NCBI GenBank assembly: GCA_035528375.1 | Contig: DATKYS010000118.1 | Span: 1-64,000 of the forward strand | DNA length: 64,000 bases | DNA from: a bacterium | GTDB lineage: Bacteria > RBG-13-66-14 | Direction of reading: 5' to 3' | Shown: piece after piece, positions 1 through 8,044 of the stretch | How positions within the stretch are numbered: position 1 is the first letter of the stretch | How the letters are laid out: each line of letters opens with the position of its first letter | Notes under the pieces: model-generated | The model's input: the letters and a program-made list of their open reading frames with translations, nothing else | What the model was told of the DNA's origin: nothing | Databases searched by the model: none | Program-made: the position numbers and the translations under genes

Positions 1-1
1 C

Positions 2-1810
2 AATCCCATCCAGGAAGCCGAGAGCATCCGCCATGCCACCTCGGTGCAACAGGCCAGCGACTCAAACGCGTTCACCGTGAGCGTTTCCCACACGGACCCG
101 AAGATGGTGTCCAGGCTGGCGAACACCATCGCCGAGGTCTACGTGGATGAAAATCTGCGCTGGAAACAGGAGCGCGCCCGAAAGGCCCGGGAGTTCATCG
201 GGCAGCAGATCGAAGTGGCCGAAGTCAAGCTGCGGCTGACGGAGGACCTCCTGAGGGAGTACAAGGAAGAGCTGGGCATCGTTTCCTTCACCGAAGAGGC
301 GAGGAACTTGATTCAACGTTTGAGCGGTGTCGAAGAGAGCAAGAACAACCTGGAACGGGAACTCGCCGAGCTCCAGGAACAGCAAAGAACCGCCGAGAAC
401 TACCTGAATCAAGGCGAGGTAAACCTCGACACGCTGACTGCCATCAGTTCCTGGCCCGAATTCCAAACGGACCAGATGTTGAAGGAGATCATCCGGACAA
501 CCGGGGAGCTCACGATCGAGAAAGAGCAGTTGAAGCAAACCTCCGGTCAACTCAACCCCAGGCTGGCCGAGATTGATGGGGAGTTGGGCGCCCTCGAAGA
601 TGACATAGAGAGGCGGCTCGCCTACATCATCACCGCCGGCGCCCTCGGCATATCTATCGAAGGCGTCAAATCCAAACTCGTAGAAACGTCGAGCACCATC
701 TCGGAGTTGACTTCGGAGCTTTCCACCATGCCGCGGGAGGAGATGGAACTCTCCATCCGGGAGCGAAAGAGCGAAGTCGCGTCGAAAATCCACTCACTGC
801 TCCTCGAGCGATACGAGGAGGCGCGCATCAACGAGAGCATGGAAACGGGTGACGTCCGCATCATTGACCGGGCGATACGGCCCACGGCGCCGGTAAGCCC
901 CAACCACGCGTCGGATCTTCTCCTCGGCTTGGCCGTCGGCCTCGTCATCGGAATCGGCCTGGCCATGATCGTCGAAATGAACGACACGACGGTGAAATCG
1001 GCCGATGAAGTCACCAGTCTGACCGGGCTCACAGCGATCGGCACGATCCCGAAAGCGACCGAGGAGTTCGAAGAGCTCGGTGAAGGTCGCCTGATCGTCT
1101 TGGAAAATCCGCGTTCCCCCATCGCCGAAACGTACCGCATCATTCGAACGAACATCCAATACTTCAGCATCGACAAGCAAATCCGCGTTCTTTCCATCAC
1201 GAGTCCCAGCAAGGGTGAGGGGAAGACCACGACCACGGCGAACCTGGGTGTATCCATCGCCCAGCAGGGTTATAAAACCCTCCTGGTGGACACCGATCTG
1301 CGCAAGGCGAAAATGCACCGTTTCTTCAACATCCCCAACACACCCGGTTTCACCGAGCTCATTCTCGGGGACAGAACCGACGAGGAAGTCATCCGACCCA
1401 CCCGGGTCGAAAACCTCTTCATCCTCCCCTCGGGGCACCCGCCGCCGAATCCCTCCGAACTCCTGTCCAGCCGCCGGACACAGGATATCCTCGAACGATT
1501 CCGTCAGGAGTACGAGAAGGTGATTCTGGACACATCCCCCGTCCTGGCGGTGACCGATCCCGCCATCCTGGGAACCCTGGTTGACGGAACCATCCTGGTC
1601 ATCGAAGCCGAGACGAGCGAGGCCGAGGCCGTCAAGGAAGCGGTGAGCCTCCTGAAAAACGCGCGGGCTCAGATCCTGGGCTTCGTTTTGAACAAGGTGG
1701 ATCTCACCAGAACGTACAAATCGCACAGGTACTACCACTATTACCACCACGACGACGAAGCGGAGCGGTCTAAAGGTTCGATTTGGAAACGTTTCCGGGG
1801 CAAAAAGTAA
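2..1810 (+). CDS. Polysaccharide co-polymerase / tyrosine autokinase (Wzc/CpsD-like), 5' truncated
   Basis: The reading frame is open from base 2, so the true start lies left of the window. The N-terminal part is a charged coiled-coil of the Wzz/GNVR type, ended by a hydrophobic membrane segment near 900-970 (LLLGLAVGLVIGIGLAMIV). A cytoplasmic BY-kinase domain follows: Walker A SPSKGEGKTTT near 1202-1234, Walker A' LLVDTDLRKAK near 1280, and Walker B VILDTSP near 1523. The C-terminus carries a tyrosine cluster (RYYHYYHH), the usual autophosphorylation tail. Known members control chain length and export of Wzy-dependent exopolysaccharide or capsule in the inner membrane. As the first gene seen here, it marks the polysaccharide locus. 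Its 3' end overlaps the next gene by 28 bases, so translation is probably coupled. Confidence 0.93.
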   Translation, partial: NPIQEAESIRHATSVQQASDSNAFTVSVSHTDPKMVSRLANTIAEVYVDENLRWKQERARKAREFIGQQIEVAEVKLRLTEDLLREYKEELGIVSFTEEARNLIQRLSGVEESKNNLERELAELQEQQRTAENYLNQGEVNLDTLTAISSWPEFQTDQMLKEIIRTTGELTIEKEQLKQTSGQLNPRLAEIDGELGALEDDIERRLAYIITAGALGISIEGVKSKLVETSSTISELTSELSTMPREEMELSIRERKSEVASKIHSLLLERYEEARINESMETGDVRIIDRAIRPTAPVSPNHASDLLLGLAVGLVIGIGLAMIVEMNDTTVKSADEVTSLTGLTAIGTIPKATEEFEELGEGRLIVLENPRSPIAETYRIIRTNIQYFSIDKQIRVLSITSPSKGEGKTTTTANLGVSIAQQGYKTLLVDTDLRKAKMHRFFNIPNTPGFTELILGDRTDEEVIRPTRVENLFILPSGHPPPNPSELLSSRRTQDILERFRQEYEKVILDTSPVLAVTDPAILGTLVDGTILVIEAETSEAEAVKEAVSLLKNARAQILGFVLNKVDLTRTYKSHRYYHYYHHDDEAERSKGSIWKRFRGKK

Positions 1811-2778
1811 CCCTTTTCACCGCGCTGACGAGTCGAGATCCCGGCGATCTGGCTCGTCACATTGTGGAAACACCGAACGCCCAGGAATGGCTGAAGGAGG
1901 AGCGACTCGCCCCGCTGGCGGATTGGAGGCTGGGCGGCGGGGGTTTGGCACGGGGCTTGCAAAATAACATGCTGATCCCCCTGAAGGAAGAAAGGCGTCG
2001 AGAGGCCCGCTGGGAGTTGGTCCAAACCGCCCCGCTCCTGGACCTTCTGTCGGAGACGGCGGCGCTGCAACCGCTGGCCCTCAAGGGTTTGGATTTCCGC
2101 GCGCGGCTGTACCCGCCCGCCACCCGACCGGCGGTGGACCTGGATCTCTACCTCGAGCGCAGAAAGACAGCCCGGTTCGCCGAGGCGGCGGAAAAAACGG
2201 GCTGGAGACTGGCCACCCGGGGGCGGCTGGGGCGCCGGCTCTGGCGGCGCTGGAATCACCTGATCTGGGGCAAGGACCAAACCATCTTAGAAGTCCACCA
2301 TGACCTCACCGCGCCCGGGAGATACAACGCCCGGTACAGGTTCGGCGAAGAGCCTACACCTCTGGACCTGTACGGGGTCACGCTCTGGGTGCCATCGAGG
2401 GAGGACGCGGCGCTCTTCTGCATGGTCCACCTCTGCGGGAACCACTTCTTCGATCCCCACCTCCTGTCGGTGTACGATATCTGGCTGTTGTGTCCCGGTC
2501 TGGATTGGGGTAAACTTTACACGCTGGCGCGCAAGGCGGGATTGGAACGGACGGTCTCCTTCGCCCTGGCCTACCTGAGGTGCTACCCGACGATGAGGAG
2601 GCTCGTCCCACCCGGAGAACCGCTCAGGCCGGGAAGAAGCGGGATGAATTTTTTCAGGCAGAGGGCGGGAGGGGTGCGGACACGATCCAGGCTGCTGGGC
2701 CTCTACCTCGCGGACCCGCGGATCCGTTCACTGACCTACATCCTCGGCCACCTCGGGGAGAGGCTCGATATTTTCTGA
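1783..2778 (+). CDS. Nucleotidyltransferase-like protein (NTP_transf_5 type)
   Basis: This protein of about 331 residues resembles the uncharacterised nucleotidyltransferase family PF14907. The recognisable motif is LALKGLDFRARLYPP followed by RPAVDLDLYL, where the two aspartates match the family's D-x-D metal-binding pair. The family often occurs in loci for ribosomally made modified peptides beside PqqD-like proteins, and the next gene here is a PqqD-like protein. The start is uncertain. TTG 1783 overlaps the kinase gene, and GTG 1864 is an alternative that keeps the conserved core. The gene ends in a TGATG overlap with the PqqD-like gene, so the two are translationally coupled. The substrate is unknown. 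The family assignment is from motif memory only. Confidence 0.72.
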   Translation: METFPGQKVTLFTALTSRDPGDLARHIVETPNAQEWLKEERLAPLADWRLGGGGLARGLQNNMLIPLKEERRREARWELVQTAPLLDLLSETAALQPLALKGLDFRARLYPPATRPAVDLDLYLERRKTARFAEAAEKTGWRLATRGRLGRRLWRRWNHLIWGKDQTILEVHHDLTAPGRYNARYRFGEEPTPLDLYGVTLWVPSREDAALFCMVHLCGNHFFDPHLLSVYDIWLLCPGLDWGKLYTLARKAGLERTVSFALAYLRCYPTMRRLVPPGEPLRPGRSGMNFFRQRAGGVRTRSRLLGLYLADPRIRSLTYILGHLGERLDIF

Positions 2779-3062
2779 TGAAAACCTACGATCCCGACGC
2801 GGTGCCCGTAAAAGCGGGGCTGATACCCTCCCAGAATGTGGACGGCGAAATTTTCGCCATCACCCCAGAAGACGGGGTACTCCACAACTTCAACGAGGTG
2901 GGGAGTTTCATCTGGAACCTGATTGACGACGAAAAAAGCGTGAGAGAAATTGCAAGTAAGGTGTTGTCGGAGTACGAAGTCGCTCCAGACGCGCTAAAAC
3001 AGGACATGATAGAATTCTTTTCACAATTGCACAAAAAAGGCCTTATCGAGTACCGCCGGTGA
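2778..3062 (+). CDS. PqqD-like peptide carrier protein
   Basis: This is a 94-residue protein of the PqqD (RiPP recognition element) fold. Family landmarks are visible: an N-terminal beta region, the central NEVGSFIWNLIDDEKSVREI segment, and a C-terminal helix ending in FFSQLHKKGLIEYRR. PqqD-type domains bind the leader part of a precursor peptide and present it to a partner radical SAM enzyme. ATG 2778 overlaps the upstream TGA by one base, and the TGA end overlaps the downstream GTG start by four bases. The three genes are therefore a tight cistron. Base composition starts to shift to AT-rich inside this gene. Confidence 0.85.
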   Translation: MKTYDPDAVPVKAGLIPSQNVDGEIFAITPEDGVLHNFNEVGSFIWNLIDDEKSVREIASKVLSEYEVAPDALKQDMIEFFSQLHKKGLIEYRR

Positions 3063-4138
3063 AAAAACAAGTGACACAAACCGAGAATATAAACGCTTTC
3101 GATAAGCTGCTGTGGAAAGCGATTCGGTACCACATACCATACATCGTGACGTTCGAACTCACTTACAGCTGCAATCAGAAGTGCGTGCACTGTTACCTGA
3201 CCCATGATGACCCCTATCAGAAAGAGATGCCCGTCGAGGAATGGTTGAGGGCAATCGGAGAGTTGAAGGAGCTCGGAACTTTCTATGTATCCGTCACGGG
3301 CGGTGAACCGACTCTCTACCCGGGATTTTGGGAGATAATCGAGGAGCTTCACAGGCAAAACATGCTCATCCGCGTTTTCACCAACGCGACGACATTTACA
3401 AAGGACGACATTGACCATTTAATTCGATGCGGCGTGCAATATGTAGATATATCCATTCATGGATCAGATCGTGATACCCACGAAGAAATTACCGGTGTGC
3501 CGGGTAGTTACGACCGTACGGTCAATGCAATAAAGCAATTGAAAGCCGCTGGAATTCATGTGATGTTGAAGGGCAGCCTGTTAAAAAGCAATTATAAAAA
3601 AGTCAACAATTTAAATAGGCTGATGCTGTCTTTAGGAGGATATCCACATATCTCACATAACATTACACCGGACAACAACGGGGGTCAGCAACCACTTGAA
3701 TATGCAATTTCCGAAGTTGAATTCTGTTATGTTTTTGATAATTTTTATAAAACCGATTACGACTTGCCCGATGTAGAGGAAGATCACATACCTTTGGCTA
3801 TAAGGTGTACGGCTGGTTTCTCAACGATGACGATAACCCCGAATGGAACCGTTATCCCCTGCGTTCAGTTCAGGGCTCCCCTGGGGAACATCCAAAGAAA
3901 CAGCTTGAGAAGGATATGGCATCATTCCCCTTTGTGCCAGTATTTAAGCGGATTAACACGCCTGTCGCCCTCTGAATGTACCGGGTGCAAATTTATAACC
4001 TTTTGTATTCGATGTCCCGGTCTATCGTTCATCGAAACGGGGAGTCTGTGGAAACCATCACCCAACGCCTGTAGAGCTGCCGAGCACTACTTCAACGCCT
4101 ACTACAGAAGTCGAGGAAAAAGGAGCGCAAGTGCTTAA
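3059..4138 (+). CDS. Radical SAM / SPASM peptide-maturase-like enzyme
   Basis: The 359-residue protein begins at GTG 3059. It has the radical SAM cluster motif CNQKCVHC (Cys38, Cys42, Cys45) and the SAM-binding TGGEPTLYP. The C-terminal SPASM region has cysteines at about 251, 269, 308, 311, 317, 320 and 339, enough for two auxiliary iron-sulfur clusters. Known SPASM enzymes paired with PqqD-like proteins form C-C, C-S or related crosslinks in short peptides. The neighbours fit that role: a PqqD-like gene directly upstream and a Cys-rich small ORF directly downstream. The gene is visibly more AT-rich and has different codon use from the surrounding locus, which suggests horizontal acquisition. 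The exact reaction cannot be read from sequence. Confidence 0.88.
   Translation: MKKQVTQTENINAFDKLLWKAIRYHIPYIVTFELTYSCNQKCVHCYLTHDDPYQKEMPVEEWLRAIGELKELGTFYVSVTGGEPTLYPGFWEIIEELHRQNMLIRVFTNATTFTKDDIDHLIRCGVQYVDISIHGSDRDTHEEITGVPGSYDRTVNAIKQLKAAGIHVMLKGSLLKSNYKKVNNLNRLMLSLGGYPHISHNITPDNNGGQQPLEYAISEVEFCYVFDNFYKTDYDLPDVEEDHIPLAIRCTAGFSTMTITPNGTVIPCVQFRAPLGNIQRNSLRRIWHHSPLCQYLSGLTRLSPSECTGCKFITFCIRCPGLSFIETGSLWKPSPNACRAAEHYFNAYYRSRGKRSASA
4121..4125 (+). promoter_or_regulatory. Ribosome binding site of the Cys-rich peptide
   Basis: AGGAG lies five bases before GTG 4131, inside the 3' end of the radical SAM gene. This near-ideal site is the main support that the very short ORF downstream is translated. 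Confidence 0.65.
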
Positions 4139-4313
4139 AAAAACGTATACGGCACCCTTCATCTCGAGCAAGCTCATCTTTCAGGAAGCATCGTTGAAGT
4201 GTGTGTACGCACAAAGCTCCGTCAGCAAGTGCCAAAAACATACAACAAGCTGCAACTATCCCACTCCTGCGAGTACGTCCGGGTGTTGCTTGATCTGGCC
4301 CTTCGATTCTTAG
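4131..4313 (+). CDS. Small Cys-rich peptide, candidate RiPP precursor
   Basis: This 60-residue ORF starts at GTG 4131, overlaps the radical SAM stop by eight bases and has a strong ribosome binding site. The first half is leader-like (MLKKTYTAPFISSKLIF) and holds no cysteine. The second half is rich in Cys, Ser and Thr, with cysteines at 24, 34, 41, 52 and 53, and ends in LIWPFDS. The pattern K-x-Y-x-x-P then S-x-x-x-x-F resembles, from memory, leaders of other small peptides encoded beside PqqD/radical SAM pairs. No transmembrane segment or known domain is present. I infer that it is the substrate of the upstream SPASM enzyme, with crosslinks at the core cysteines. An alternative is a remnant ORF, but position and ribosome binding site argue against that. 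Confidence 0.66.
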   Translation: MLKKTYTAPFISSKLIFQEASLKCVYAQSSVSKCQKHTTSCNYPTPASTSGCCLIWPFDS

Positions 4314-4442
4314 CGGGGAGATTCGACACCTTGGGGCGGCGTTAAGCACCGTCGAATCCCTTGAACCAACGAGGGTTGGATCAAACAAAACCTGAAAGCC
4401 GGGCTCATAGCGGAGGCGCTGCGCGCGGGCGGCCCCCGATGG

Positions 4443-4847
4443 GTGAAGAGCCGTGGCCGATGCCACGGTGAATTGATACCCGACGGGGCCGAGATTCTTC
4501 TCGAGCCTTTCGGGGAAACACCTCCGCGGGTCGGCGAGATAGCAGCCTATTTGAATCCCGACGGCCTCGAGGTCGTCCACCGCCTCTGCCACCGGGACGC
4601 CGACGGCTGGTGGGGCAACGCGGACACCGTGCTGGCGATGGAACGCGCCGGGAGCCTTATCGGCCGCGTCACGGCCCGCCGGTGGAAAAGCTCCGTCCGC
4701 GGCGTGAAACCGATGCCCGCCCGGGCCAGGCTGGCCTGGTTCGTCCACCGGCTCTACCGACGCTCCCACGGTCTGGGCGGCGCCTGGGGGCGGATTACCC
4801 TGCAACTCGTCCAACGGCTCAAACCACGACTCTACCCCACCCGATGA
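4443..4847 (+). CDS. S24/S26 signal-peptidase-like protein, catalytic residues replaced
   Basis: The 134-residue ORF from GTG 4443 carries the beta-barrel pattern of SipW-type S24/S26 peptidases: LIPDGAEILLEPF, then VGEIAAY, VVHRLC and LIGRV. Where family members have G-x-S-M-x-P with the catalytic serine, this protein has GRCHGEL, so serine is replaced by cysteine. The usual K-G-D-A region reads GNAD, so the lysine position also appears lost. Homology continues upstream of the GTG: the frame is open from 4365 and reads LKAGLIAEALRAGG, typical of the family N-terminus. No ATG, GTG or TTG starts that stretch, so CTG 4392 or a decayed start is possible. Such peptidases are common near RiPP genes. 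It may be a non-catalytic relative or a dying gene. Confidence 0.6.
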   Translation: MKSRGRCHGELIPDGAEILLEPFGETPPRVGEIAAYLNPDGLEVVHRLCHRDADGWWGNADTVLAMERAGSLIGRVTARRWKSSVRGVKPMPARARLAWFVHRLYRRSHGLGGAWGRITLQLVQRLKPRLYPTR

Positions 4848-4851
4848 GGAC

Positions 4852-6174
4852 ATGAACCACAACGAACTCGTGAAAAAACTGACAGGGGGTCCGGCGGTTT
4901 TCGGCGTCATCGGACTGGGCTACGTGGGGCTGCCCCTCGCCCTGGAGTTCGCCGAGGCCGGCATCCGCGTCGTCGGCTTCGACATAGACCCGTCAAAAGT
5001 AGAGTTTCTCCGAAAAGGCGAGAGCTACATCCAGCAGATACCGGCCGGGCGGATCAAACCGTACGTGGACGGCGGCCTTCTCGACGCGACCGGCGACCTC
5101 GGCCGCCTGGGCGAAGTTGACGTCATCGCCATCTGCGTGCCCACGCCGCTCGACGATCACCGGCAGCCGGACCTGAGCTTCATCGAGGCCACGTCCCGGG
5201 ACGTGGCCCGTCGGCTCGGGAAGGGACAGGTGGTGATTCTCGAGTCCACCACCTACCCCGGCACCACCCGGGAGGTCGTTCTGCCCATCCTCGAGGAGGG
5301 ATCGGGCCTGAAAGGCGGGTCGGACTTCTTCCTCGCCTTCTCCCCGGAGCGGGAGGACCCGGGCAACAAGGAGTATCGGACCCGGACGATTCCCAAGGTC
5401 ATCGGCGCGCTGACGCCGGCGGGGCTGGACCTGGTCAAGGGCTTCTACGACCGGGTCTTCGAGCAAACGGTCCCGGTGTCCAGCCTGGAGGTGGCCGAGA
5501 TGACCAAAATCTTCGAGAACACCTTCCGGGCCGTGAACATCGCCCTGGTCAACGAGCTGAAGATGCTGGCGCTGCGCATGGGGGTCAACCTGCACGAGGT
5601 GATAGACGCCGCCTCGACGAAGCCCTTCGGGTTCATGCCCTTCCGCCCGGGGCCGGGCCTCGGGGGACACTGCATCCCCATAGACCCCTTCTACCTCACC
5701 TGGAAGGCCCACGAGTACGAGTTCAGCACCCGATTCATCGAGCTGGCCGGCGAGATAAACACGGGGATGCCCCGTTTCGTGGTGGAGCGCACCGCCGAGG
5801 CGCTCAACCACGCGGGCAAGCCGCTCCGGGGCTCGAAAATTTTAATCCTCGGCATCTCCTACAAGCCGGACATAGACGACATGCGCGAAAGCCCGGCCGT
5901 GCCGGTCATGGAGGGCCTCCTGAAGCGCGGGGCGGAGGTGGATTACCACGACCCGTACATCAGGAAGATGCCCGCCACGCGCCAGACCAAACTGCGCCTG
6001 GAGAGCATCCCCCTGAAGAATTACTCCGAGCTCGCGGCCTACGACGCCGTGGTCGTCGTGACCAACCACTCCGCCTACGATTACCGGGAGGTGGTCCGCC
6101 GCGCGGCCCTGGTGGTGGACACGCGGAACGCCACCGCGGGAATCCCCAACGATGGGAACGTGTGGCTGGCCTAG
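4852..6174 (+). CDS. Nucleotide sugar dehydrogenase (UDP-HexNAc 6-dehydrogenase type)
   Basis: The 440-residue protein fits the UDP-glucose/GDP-mannose dehydrogenase family, closest in pattern to UDP-GlcNAc or UDP-ManNAc 6-dehydrogenases (WbpA/WecC). The N-terminal NAD-binding motif is GVIGLGYVGLPLALEFAEAG. The middle helices contain EMTKIFENTFRAVNIALVNE. The catalytic cysteine sits in PGLGGHCIPIDPFYL, and the C-terminal Rossmann domain contains LILGISYKPDIDDMRESP. It oxidises C6 of an activated amino sugar to a uronate in two NAD-dependent steps. ATG 4852 follows a GAGGA site, and a terminator-like hairpin follows the stop. The exact substrate is inferred from the surrounding nonulosonate genes. 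Confidence 0.9.
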   Translation: MNHNELVKKLTGGPAVFGVIGLGYVGLPLALEFAEAGIRVVGFDIDPSKVEFLRKGESYIQQIPAGRIKPYVDGGLLDATGDLGRLGEVDVIAICVPTPLDDHRQPDLSFIEATSRDVARRLGKGQVVILESTTYPGTTREVVLPILEEGSGLKGGSDFFLAFSPEREDPGNKEYRTRTIPKVIGALTPAGLDLVKGFYDRVFEQTVPVSSLEVAEMTKIFENTFRAVNIALVNELKMLALRMGVNLHEVIDAASTKPFGFMPFRPGPGLGGHCIPIDPFYLTWKAHEYEFSTRFIELAGEINTGMPRFVVERTAEALNHAGKPLRGSKILILGISYKPDIDDMRESPAVPVMEGLLKRGAEVDYHDPYIRKMPATRQTKLRLESIPLKNYSELAAYDAVVVVTNHSAYDYREVVRRAALVVDTRNATAGIPNDGNVWLA

Positions 6175-6220
6175 GATTTTTCACATCGCAGACTGATAAA
6201 GCGGCGAGAAGGGCGGTCTT

Positions 6221-6240
6221 GCGGGGGGGACCCCCTTTTT
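6221..6240 (+). terminator. Rho-independent terminator-like hairpin after the dehydrogenase
   Basis: A G-run and a C-run separated by GGA are followed by five T. It lies about 55 bases before the next gene, so the cytidylyltransferase operon may have its own promoter or depend on read-through. Confidence 0.5.
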
Positions 6241-6294
6241 GTATCATCACCTGGATAATACGGCCTCAACCGCCGCGCGGTCGTTGAGAAGGAC

Positions 6295-6990
6295 ATGGAG
6301 ATACTCGCCGTCATCCCCGCCCGGGGCTCATCCAAGGGCCTGGAGCGGAAGAACCTCGCTCCCCTGGGAGGGAGGCCGCTGTTGGCCTACACGGCCGACT
6401 GCGTCCTGGGGGCCGTCCATTCACTCCGGGCGGTCCTGTCCACCGAGGACGACGAAATAGCGAGCCTGGGACGCCGCCTGGGCCTCGAGGTTCCCTTCCG
6501 GCGCCCCGTCGAGCTGGCGGGAGACGCATCCACCTCCCTGGAGGTCCTCCAGCACGCCCTGGCAGGCCTGCACGCCGACGAGGGGTACGCCCCGGAATGG
6601 GTGGTGCTTCTGCAGCCGACCTCGCCGCTGCGGACCGCCGCCCATCTGGACGCCTCGCTGGACCTGCTTCTTTCCGGGGGGTTCGATTCCCTGATTTCGC
6701 TGACCCCCATGCGTCAGAACCCGGCCTGGGCTTACCGCATCACCGACGGGCTGGCCGAGCCCATCGAGCGGGAACGACCCGACCGCCGGCAGGGGTTGCC
6801 CGATTTTTACTACCCCAACGGGGCGATTTACGCGACCTCCCCGGAGCTTTTAGCCGCCGACCGCATCCTCGGCGACCGCTGCGCCGCCTTCGTGATGGAG
6901 CCCCGGGAGTCGGTGGACGTGGACGACTCCTGGGACATGGCGGTGGCCGAGGCCGGTCTCATCCACGCCAAAAGAGCCCCGAGATGGTAG
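6295..6990 (+). CDS. CMP-nonulosonate (acylneuraminate) cytidylyltransferase
   Basis: The 231-residue protein begins with the family P-loop-like motif IPARGSSKGLERKNL used by NeuA/LegF/PseF enzymes to bind CTP. LLQPTSPLRT and the PNGAIYAT stretch are also typical. It activates a nine-carbon sugar acid to its CMP form, the donor for glycosyltransferases. The stop codon overlaps the next gene, a NeuB-type synthase, by seven bases (ATGGTAG), so the two enzymes are co-translated. Sequence alone does not tell sialic from legionaminic or pseudaminic acid. Confidence 0.88.
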   Translation: MEILAVIPARGSSKGLERKNLAPLGGRPLLAYTADCVLGAVHSLRAVLSTEDDEIASLGRRLGLEVPFRRPVELAGDASTSLEVLQHALAGLHADEGYAPEWVVLLQPTSPLRTAAHLDASLDLLLSGGFDSLISLTPMRQNPAWAYRITDGLAEPIERERPDRRQGLPDFYYPNGAIYATSPELLAADRILGDRCAAFVMEPRESVDVDDSWDMAVAEAGLIHAKRAPRW

Positions 6991-8024
6991 CCGCCTTCCG
7001 TGTGGGTGGGCGCCTGTTGACGTCGGGCGAACCGGTGTACATCGTCGCCGAGGGTGGGGTGAACCACGACGGCGACCCGGAGAAGGCCCTTGAACTGGCG
7101 GCCGCCGCCGGGGAGTGCGGCGCCGACGCGGTCAAGTTCCAACTCTTCACCCCCGAGAACCTCGTCGCCGCCGATGCGCCCCTGGCGCGCTACCAGAGGC
7201 ATAACGCCGGCGGGAACGACCAGTTGGCCATGCTCGAGCGATTGAAACTCTCCGAGCGGGACTTCGCCCGGGTGAAATCCCGCTGCGACGGACTGGGCCT
7301 GGATTTCACCCTCTCGGCCTTCTCCGCGGGGGACGTGCGCGCCGCCGCGGAGCTGGGCGTGCCGGTGCTGAAAATCGGCTCCGGCGAGCTCACCGATCCT
7401 TTCGTGCTGGACGCCGCGCGGGATACCGGCCTCCCGCTCATGGTCTCCACGGGGATGGCGAATCTGGAAGACGTCGCCTGGGCCGTGAACCGCCTGGGGA
7501 AGGCGGAAATTCTCCTCCTCCACTGCACCAGCGCGTACCCCGCCCCGGCGGAGGAGCTGAACCTGCGCGCCCTGACCGCCCTGCGCGAACGCTTCGACCG
7601 TCCCGTGGGCCTCTCCGACCACAGCCCGGGCACCCTGGCCGCATGCCTGGCCGTGGCCCTGGGCGCCTGCGCCGTGGAGAAACACTTCACCCTGGACACG
7701 GGCGCCGCGGGTCCCGACCACGCGGCCAGCCTGGACCCGACCGGTTTTCGGGAACTAGTCCGCGGGATACGCAACGCGGAGCGCATCCTGGGCGATGGAG
7801 AGAAACGCTCCACCCCCTCGGAAGAGGACACCCGGTCGGTCTCGCGGAAGGGCCTCCGAACGACCCGGAGGCTGGAGGCGGGTCACCGCCTGGCCCCGGG
7901 TGATTTAACCGCCAAGCGGCCGGCGGTGGGCCTGGACCCCCGCGGGGTCGAACGCCTGTACGGGAGAAAACTGAAAGGGACGCTGGAGCCGGATCAACCC
8001 CTGACCAAAGACGATCTGGAATAA
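6984..8024 (+). CDS. N-acylneuraminate / legionaminate synthase (NeuB/LegI type)
   Basis: From ATG 6984 the protein has 346 residues. The N-terminal TIM barrel contains VAEGGVNHDGDPEKALELA, ADAVKFQLF, LKIGSGEL, LLHCTSAYP and GLSDHSPG, all hallmarks of NeuB enzymes. The C-terminal part after EEDTRSVSRKGL is a SAF (antifreeze-like) domain ending in a typical VERLYGRKL region. It condenses phosphoenolpyruvate with an N-acyl hexosamine to a nonulosonic acid. The frame extends further upstream, but that part overlaps the cytidylyltransferase and lacks family similarity, so ATG 6984 is chosen. Confidence 0.92.
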   Translation: MVAAFRVGGRLLTSGEPVYIVAEGGVNHDGDPEKALELAAAAGECGADAVKFQLFTPENLVAADAPLARYQRHNAGGNDQLAMLERLKLSERDFARVKSRCDGLGLDFTLSAFSAGDVRAAAELGVPVLKIGSGELTDPFVLDAARDTGLPLMVSTGMANLEDVAWAVNRLGKAEILLLHCTSAYPAPAEELNLRALTALRERFDRPVGLSDHSPGTLAACLAVALGACAVEKHFTLDTGAAGPDHAASLDPTGFRELVRGIRNAERILGDGEKRSTPSEEDTRSVSRKGLRTTRRLEAGHRLAPGDLTAKRPAVGLDPRGVERLYGRKLKGTLEPDQPLTKDDLE

Positions 8025-8044
8025 TCGAAGCCTTTTAAAGAGGG

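Noticed and set aside
6597-6983. Upstream extension of the nonulosonate synthase ORF
   Set aside because: Out-of-frame reading of the cytidylyltransferase; the synthase similarity starts at 6984.
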